From NCBI RefSeq assembly GCF_003953935.1, contig NZ_RXLQ01000030.1:1-40997 (forward strand): a stretch of DNA of 40,997 nucleotides. The letters run 5' to 3'. The translations under genes were made by a program, and so were the position numbers. Of the stretch, positions 36,555 to 40,997 are shown piece by piece. Position 1 is the first letter of the stretch. Each line of letters opens with the position of its first letter. Origin of the DNA: Massilia atriviolacea. GTDB taxonomy: Bacteria; Pseudomonadota; Gammaproteobacteria; Burkholderiales; Burkholderiaceae_D. Under the pieces are notes generated by a model, which worked only from the letters and a program-made list of their open reading frames with translations, was not told the origin of the DNA and did no database searches.

Positions 36555-37071
36555 CACTCACCTTTCGCTTGCTCCGCTTCCATCCGTCAACGAGGACATT
36601 GCCCATTTTCTGGCGAAACCCAACCTTGCTCACCACAGACTCCATTGTTTTCAGACTCGCCCGCGGGCTTAGCTGCAATTTTTTTACGGCTTCCATCCAT
36701 CTGATCAGCGGACGCCCGGGTTTGCCGTCATGGACTAACAGGCGGTATACAGAAGGGGCGGAACGTCCAATCAAGGTCGCAAACGCTTCCTTGTCTTTTG
36801 GATTGTCCTGCAACCCGAGGAACTCGTAAAATTCCTTGATATCAAGCGCCTTTTGTATGGGTGCCGATTCCGGATGCTCGGTATAAAGCTGCAAGATCAT
36901 TGCAACGACCGGATCGTTGACGGGCTCGGATAGCTGATCCTTGCCTATCAATTCTTCCCACTTCGCCAACTGAAGCCCAAACGCATCCGCAGCCATGACC
37001 TTCGTCAGGCCATTGCCAACGCGCCATCGCTCAAGATCGGCGCCGCAGATTGGGGGAGTCTGGTCGGTCAT
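36547..37071 (-). CDS. Probable DNA-binding regulator with two HTH-like segments
   Basis: A 174-residue basic protein. Residues about 10-45 (ADLERWRVGNGLTKVMAADA, then FGLQLAKWEEL) and about 95-135 (KEAFATLIGRSAPSVYRLL) each resemble a helix-turn-helix of Cro/XRE type, and the tail is rich in Lys and Arg. It is divergent from the LPD7 gene, with operator site D 96 bases upstream of its start, so autoregulation is likely. As the only regulator-like gene in the window, it is the best candidate to bind all four copies of the palindrome. The fold assignment is moderate, the operator link is inference. Confidence 0.6.
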   Translation of the reverse strand: MTDQTPPICGADLERWRVGNGLTKVMAADAFGLQLAKWEELIGKDQLSEPVNDPVVAMILQLYTEHPESAPIQKALDIKEFYEFLGLQDNPKDKEAFATLIGRSAPSVYRLLVHDGKPGRPLIRWMEAVKKLQLSPRASLKTMESVVSKVGFRQKMGNVLVDGWKRSKRKVSDE

Positions 37072-37166
37072 ATCGATGCCGAAGAAAAAAATTGGTAAAC
37101 GATTTCATCATCACAAAGTTTGATCTGCGTCTCACTTGATAGCGAAGTCAACCAAAACCATCAGAA

Positions 37167-37192
37167 TTTTGTATAAGATAAATTATACAGAA
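37167..37192. promoter_or_regulatory. Palindromic operator, site D, in the divergent promoter region
   Basis: TTTTGTAT-N10-ATACAGAA has one mismatch in the right arm, and its spacer begins AAGATA. It lies between the regulator (-) and the LPD7 gene (+) and could control both. Confidence 0.7.
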
Positions 37193-37299
37193 AATGTGAT
37201 TTGCCCATACTTTACTTTAGGGAAAGTAGCCAGCCGTCACATGACTTTTGTCAGCGAAACATCGAAAAGCACTATACATCACCCCAAATAGGTGCTGAT

Positions 37300-40185
37300 A
37301 TGGAAACCGCAGCGACGAATTCAGAGCAAATTCTCCCGCCTTCAGCTCCCGCAAACGCAGAAGTTCGCACCGCTCATCTGTTATGTGAGCTCGCTGAGCG
37401 TCGCGGAAATGAAAACCTTGAACGATGGAAGTCCAAGCGCGCCCTCGGCGAACCTCACCTGTCCGAGCAGCTGGTAGGTACCTGGGTCCTGGCCGACGTC
37501 GCTACTTATCATAGCATCGGCAGCGAGGCAAAGGTACGCGTACAAAACCGGATTGCCGAAAACAGTTTTGCATATCCCGGCTATGCGGAGGCATTGGGCT
37601 GGATCGACCCAGTGCTCGCCGCACGCGCAAAGCCGACTGTTGAGTTGATCATGCTCGCGGAATTTTTCTTGCAGGCAGTCAATCTCTCAGCCAAGAAAAT
37701 ACGTGAGCGAATCGAGCAGGCATCTCCAACACTGAGAAAGTTGCTAGCTGATTCTGCCAAAATGGAAATCATGAACGACGATCTTCGACGGCGGCTTCAC
37801 TGGCTGCCCCAGACGCGCATCGAGGAAGTGCATGCTGCGATAACGTCACCAACGGGACGAGACGATGCGGTCGAAAAGCCCCATGGCCGTGATGAAAGCG
37901 ATGGCGAGGCTGCCCACGTTGCCGAATCCGCGCAGATACCGTCCCACGGAAAAGTCCAGGTCGAGGTTCAAGCGGTGGCAGATTTCATTGCCGCTAACAA
38001 GGGCCTGATGCCATGGAAAATTCTCGAGAATATCTTTGGGGCCGATGAGAATCTTCAAGTACTGCTAATGAACAAAGCGCGCATGGCAGACATTCACGCA
38101 AACGTGGTGCAGCTGCTTGACGGTATCAGTGTGCAGTACATTGACGAGGTGCAGGCAGTTATCTCAAGCATTCAAGACCGCCCGGAAATGCAGCTTCCGA
38201 ACGCGCCTGAGACAATGCACACTCAAGACGTGCAAGCACAAACTTCCGGATCAATCCGGACGGCTGCCGACAGGAATGGACAGCCGCCGAATACACCCGC
38301 ATCTCCGGCCGCAAATCCCGTGCAGGGAATGTCGGATTCTCTTCCAGGCTTACGGCCATCGAACTCACCATCTGACCGCCCAGAAATGGCATCAGAAAGC
38401 CCGCCGCTTCCGACATCGCACGCTTACCGTCGACATTCTTCCGACGACGAGTTTCTTGCTGACGTGGACGAGCGGTCATCTACCGGTGAGCCAGAAAATC
38501 TCATTTCCGCCGACGACGAATCTTCCCACAAGCCTCTCGCGCCGGCCTCTGCAACCGAGTCGCATCAATCCCGGCGTACCGCGCAAATCGATCATCATGG
38601 ACTGAACGGCTTTTCCCCTGGGATGCAGAGTTCCAACGACCGTAGTATCGAGCCGATCGGCGATCTCCTTGAGCGCATGACGTACAGCAGCCGCAAGGAC
38701 GGAAGCGTCATGTATTCAATCGATGACCGCCCCGCGTTCGTTGACCACGGGGACCAACTACTCATGGTCAAGGGCACCGATCACGATGAGCTTGCGATAT
38801 TGGGGGCCATACTCCTTGCAAAAGAAAAATATGGAGGGGCGTTCGAAATTACGGGAAATAGAGAGTTCGCACGCCGTGCAATCGAAGTGATGCTGAAGTA
38901 CGGGATTGATGTCAGGCTGAAAAATCCCGAACAACATGCCTTGCACCGTGAGCTTGCAAACAAGGGAGAGACCGTGAAATACCTCGCGGCCTCGGCCGAA
39001 CATCCGGTCGACCCGATCGATCTGAAAGCGAAGCAAAGTGCATCTGCGTCGCCCACCGCTGACGACCTGTATCCCCGATCCACGCTGTCAACAGATCTCC
39101 ACGACGCCTCGCCTACCGGCTGGGATTCGCCTTCACCCGATGCCTCGGCGCCATCGCCGTCGGCCGTCAAGGTTGACCGGTTGGCAGGAAAACTGCTTGA
39201 TCATGGAGAGGCACCTTTCCACAATATTCCTGACAATAAAATGAGCTACTTTGTGACGTTGGAAAATACCGATGGGGTCATCAAAACGCTTTGGGGAGTT
39301 GACTTGCCGCGTGCCCTGGCAGCAGCGAACGCGACGATGCATGATTCGATCCTGTTGAAAAACCTCGGGCAGCAGCCAGTTGAGGTGCAGCAACCGGTCC
39401 GCGACGAGAGCGGCAAAATCATTGGGCGGGAGACAATCATGAGCCACCGAAACAAGTGGGAAGTCTCCAATTTTTCGATACCTGATGGTGCAGCGTCGGC
39501 CGCCGCCAGTGGTGGACGCAGCGAAACAACACACATCAAAGCCGACATCAGCAAATCCGATGGCGCGGCCAACGCCCGAAGAAGTCCCCAGCACGACATT
39601 TCCGCACAAAGCCGCAGCCCCTCAAATTCATCCTCCAGTTCACAGCCTGTGCAGGCTGAGGATCCAATCAACCGTCTTGCAGGAACTGTGGTTAGTCTTG
39701 GCAGCGCCCCGTTACATCATAACGCGGGCAGCCCGCCAAGCTACTTCATTGAGCTCGAAAATGCTGACGGCCGACGACATACAGTTTGGGGGGCTGATCT
39801 TGCCCGGGCTACCGAGAGCGCCGGCGTGAAATCAGGGCATAGCGTTGTTCTTCAAAATTTGGGAAAGAAGTCGGTTTATGTCCCGGCCGCCGGCCTGGAC
39901 GCCGAAGGAAAGGCTACGAAGGGAGCGTCGAAACGAATTCAACGCGTCGTTTGGGAAGTTGAAAATACATCCCGGCAAGCACCTCGCCCGAAAAATGCCA
40001 GCTACTCAGCCGATCAACCCGGTAGAACCTCATCCGTCTCCGAGAGAGACGTCGTCCCTCGCCCTAACGGTGCGTTCCGCCTGGATGCGAAGTGGCGTGA
40101 CGAAAGTCGCCGCCCAATACCAAGTTCACGGGCTGCCATTCCAACCGCAACGGCCCGCGCGCACCGGCAGCGCCCCGGGGTGTAA
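37300..40185 (+). CDS. LPD7-domain protein with two tandem C-terminal repeats, no relaxase domain
   Basis: A 961-residue soluble protein. I start it at ATG 37300 (METAATNSEQ); an upstream TTG at 37201 would add 33 residues. Residues about 20-350 are helical and unrecognised (ERRGNENLERWKSKRALGE). A disordered Ser/Pro-rich linker leads to an LPD7-like domain (about 448-560, SVMYSIDDRPAFVDHGD, then GAFEITGNREFARRAIEVML), which usually sits at the C-terminus of conjugative relaxases and primases. Two copies of a roughly 100-residue module follow (about 625-725 and 790-890), each with RLAG, a SYF(V/I)xLEN strand, WG(V/A)DLxRA and W-E-V, also found beside relaxase domains. No histidine triad or catalytic tyrosine region is seen. 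It may be an accessory to a relaxase encoded elsewhere. Confidence 0.75.
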   Translation: METAATNSEQILPPSAPANAEVRTAHLLCELAERRGNENLERWKSKRALGEPHLSEQLVGTWVLADVATYHSIGSEAKVRVQNRIAENSFAYPGYAEALGWIDPVLAARAKPTVELIMLAEFFLQAVNLSAKKIRERIEQASPTLRKLLADSAKMEIMNDDLRRRLHWLPQTRIEEVHAAITSPTGRDDAVEKPHGRDESDGEAAHVAESAQIPSHGKVQVEVQAVADFIAANKGLMPWKILENIFGADENLQVLLMNKARMADIHANVVQLLDGISVQYIDEVQAVISSIQDRPEMQLPNAPETMHTQDVQAQTSGSIRTAADRNGQPPNTPASPAANPVQGMSDSLPGLRPSNSPSDRPEMASESPPLPTSHAYRRHSSDDEFLADVDERSSTGEPENLISADDESSHKPLAPASATESHQSRRTAQIDHHGLNGFSPGMQSSNDRSIEPIGDLLERMTYSSRKDGSVMYSIDDRPAFVDHGDQLLMVKGTDHDELAILGAILLAKEKYGGAFEITGNREFARRAIEVMLKYGIDVRLKNPEQHALHRELANKGETVKYLAASAEHPVDPIDLKAKQSASASPTADDLYPRSTLSTDLHDASPTGWDSPSPDASAPSPSAVKVDRLAGKLLDHGEAPFHNIPDNKMSYFVTLENTDGVIKTLWGVDLPRALAAANATMHDSILLKNLGQQPVEVQQPVRDESGKIIGRETIMSHRNKWEVSNFSIPDGAASAAASGGRSETTHIKADISKSDGAANARRSPQHDISAQSRSPSNSSSSSQPVQAEDPINRLAGTVVSLGSAPLHHNAGSPPSYFIELENADGRRHTVWGADLARATESAGVKSGHSVVLQNLGKKSVYVPAAGLDAEGKATKGASKRIQRVVWEVENTSRQAPRPKNASYSADQPGRTSSVSERDVVPRPNGAFRLDAKWRDESRRPIPSSRAAIPTATARAHRQRPGV

Positions 40186-40228
40186 GTCCGATCAACCGCC
40201 GACACGCTAACAAACAGGAGCAGACACG

Positions 40229-40657
40229 ATGAAGGTCCATCACGGTATCGCACTCGCCCTCATCGCGAGTGTCTGTGCCTCATCTCATTCGGCATGTCGT
40301 AGTGAAGCTGCGGCTATTCAGGGCGCGCAGTATGGGTATAACCGCGACAAGACTGCGGCAATAGAAAATGAAAAACGGGAGAGTGCGTCGTCAAATGTCG
40401 TCGGACGATGCGTTGGCGGCATATCATCGATTTTGGTTGTCCCCGTTTTCCCGTCGCTTGGGGATATTTTCAATAACGCTGCCGAGAAGGCATGTCGCGT
40501 CGCAAGCGACAAGATTCGCGAGGCCACCCAAATCCCAACAATGGAGATTCCCGGGGTGCCGACCAGGTCAATACCGATTCAGTTCCCAATTGTCCCTCCT
40601 CCGCCCCCAAGCCAGACAGATCCGAATAGTACCTTCTGGAGTCGTATCTGGCGTTAG
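40229..40657 (+). CDS. Small exported protein of unknown function
   Basis: A 142-residue protein with a signal peptide (MKVHHGIALALIASVCASSH) and a cysteine just after it (SAC). The lipobox is poor, so a lipoprotein is possible but not secure. The mature part has CVGGISSILVVPVFPSLGDI, two further cysteines and a proline-rich end (PIVPPPPPSQTDP). AGGAG lies about eight bases before the ATG, and the gene starts 43 bases after the LPD7 gene, so they probably share a transcript. Small exported proteins of this kind often belong to the transfer machinery, but no family is recognised. Confidence 0.65.
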   Translation: MKVHHGIALALIASVCASSHSACRSEAAAIQGAQYGYNRDKTAAIENEKRESASSNVVGRCVGGISSILVVPVFPSLGDIFNNAAEKACRVASDKIREATQIPTMEIPGVPTRSIPIQFPIVPPPPPSQTDPNSTFWSRIWR

Positions 40658-40717
40658 GCGGTAACGGTTAAGTGTGATCATGCGAGTTGATGGTCCATTT
40701 TTCACGTAGGAGGCCTC

Positions 40718-40813
40718 AAAACCGTAGCGAGCGGTGCAGGTTCCGACAAGCGCAGCCGTACGAAGATACGGTGAGCAGCGCAGCGCGAAAATTGCACCGC
40801 TCGCTACGGTTTT
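40718..40813. repeat. Long perfect palindrome with nested hairpin
   Basis: A perfect 21-bp inverted repeat (40718-40738 with 40793-40813) encloses 54 bases, within which CCGTA-cgaaga-TACGG forms an inner hairpin. On the plus strand the right arm ends in a T-run, so it may terminate the transcript of the preceding gene. The loop is too long for an ordinary intrinsic terminator. It could be a REP/BIME-like dispersed element, or a structured site of the mobile element. Confidence 0.7.
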
Positions 40814-40826
40814 TCGGGGTCTGAGG

Positions 40827-40997
40827 TGTACTGTCAATAGTGGACACGTCCGTTTCAAGCAGCCAGCGCTTCTTTCCTGAAGTTTTCGGCGAATGATGCT
40901 GGCGACACGTAGCCAAGGCGCGAGTGGCGCCGCTGGCGGTTGTAGAAGATGTCGATATACTCCTTGATTGTTGACTCCGCGTCAGCCCGCCTGGCAT
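40827..40997 (-). mobile_element. IS3-family insertion sequence, one end, cut by the window
   Basis: The sequence TGTACTGTCAATAGTGGACA at 40827-40846 has the look of an IS3-family terminal inverted repeat, lying just outside the end of an OrfB gene. The rest of the element continues past the window edge. Confidence 0.7.
40855..40997 (-). CDS. IS3-family transposase OrfB, C-terminal part (partial)
   Basis: The minus-strand frame reads STIKEYIDIFYNRQRRHSRL, then GYVSPASFAENFRKEALAA and a TGA (40855-40857). This is the conserved end of the rve integrase domain of IS3-family OrfB; the YNRQRRHSRLGY box is diagnostic. The DD residues and OrfA lie outside the window, so whether the element is intact cannot be told. 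No frameshift is seen in the visible part. Confidence 0.85.
   Translation of the reverse strand, partial: ARRADAESTIKEYIDIFYNRQRRHSRLGYVSPASFAENFRKEALAA

Noticed and set aside
37201-37299. N-terminal extension of the LPD7 protein from a TTG codon
   Set aside because: It would begin only eight bases after the operator, has no ribosome site, and looks less protein-like than the start at 37300.
40718-40813. Integron attC site
   Set aside because: The core-site sequences (RYYYAAC and GTTRRRY) are not in the expected places and no integrase is near.
1-40997. CRISPR arrays, tRNA or rRNA genes
   Set aside because: No regularly spaced short repeats and no tRNA or rRNA sequence signature were noticed on reading either strand.

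Overview
The window looks like a large replicon of a GC-rich betaproteobacterium, most plausibly an Oxalobacteraceae relative (Massilia/Duganella/Janthinobacterium type). That placement is an inference from protein style and codon use, not a measurement. It falls into three parts.

(1) About 1-12.1 kb is a protein-scavenging locus lying between transposon remnants. It holds a TonB-dependent outer-membrane receptor (+), a convergent two-gene operon (-) of an M24 Xaa-Pro-type peptidase and a POT-family peptide symporter, and a large secreted M9 collagenase with two PKD domains and a PPC domain (+). Together these suggest extracellular cleavage of collagen or gelatin, import of the peptides across both membranes, and intracellular cleavage of proline peptides. 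A second, clearly different M9 collagenase lies wrecked on the minus strand at about 1.0-1.76 kb.

(2) About 12.1-14.25 kb is an insertion-sequence graveyard with fragments of IS3, IS66, IS5-like and IS21 elements. The IS5-like remnant is repeated in direct orientation at the left edge of the window, so the peptide locus is bracketed by two related dead IS copies.

(3) About 14.4-40.7 kb is a conjugation region of the IncI1/R64 type, i.e. a type IVB (Dot/Icm-like) secretion system. The order is traM/dotI, traN/dotH, traO/dotG, traP/dotF, traQ/dotE, traR/dotP(icmD), traT/dotN(icmJ), traU/dotO(icmB), traW, traX, traY/dotA, a small membrane protein in the excA position, a lytic transglycosylase, trbA/dotM, trbB (DsbC-like) and trbC/dotL (coupling ATPase). 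The dotB/dotC/dotD homologues (traJ, traI, traH), a relaxase and oriT are not visible here. The region is flanked by an AAA ATPase, several unknown genes, a two-gene regulator operon (-) and a 961-residue LPD7 protein with no relaxase domain.

The most striking unexplained signal is a 26-bp palindrome, TTTTGTAT-N10-ATACAAAA, with at most one half-site mismatch per copy. It occurs before the AAA ATPase (14285), before the dotI operon (17372), before the transglycosylase-trbABC operon (30986), and between the divergent regulator and LPD7 genes (37167). It probably marks a single repressor-controlled transfer regulon, and the regulator at 36547-37071 is the obvious candidate binder. The window ends in an IS3-family element, just after a 96-bp structured palindrome.
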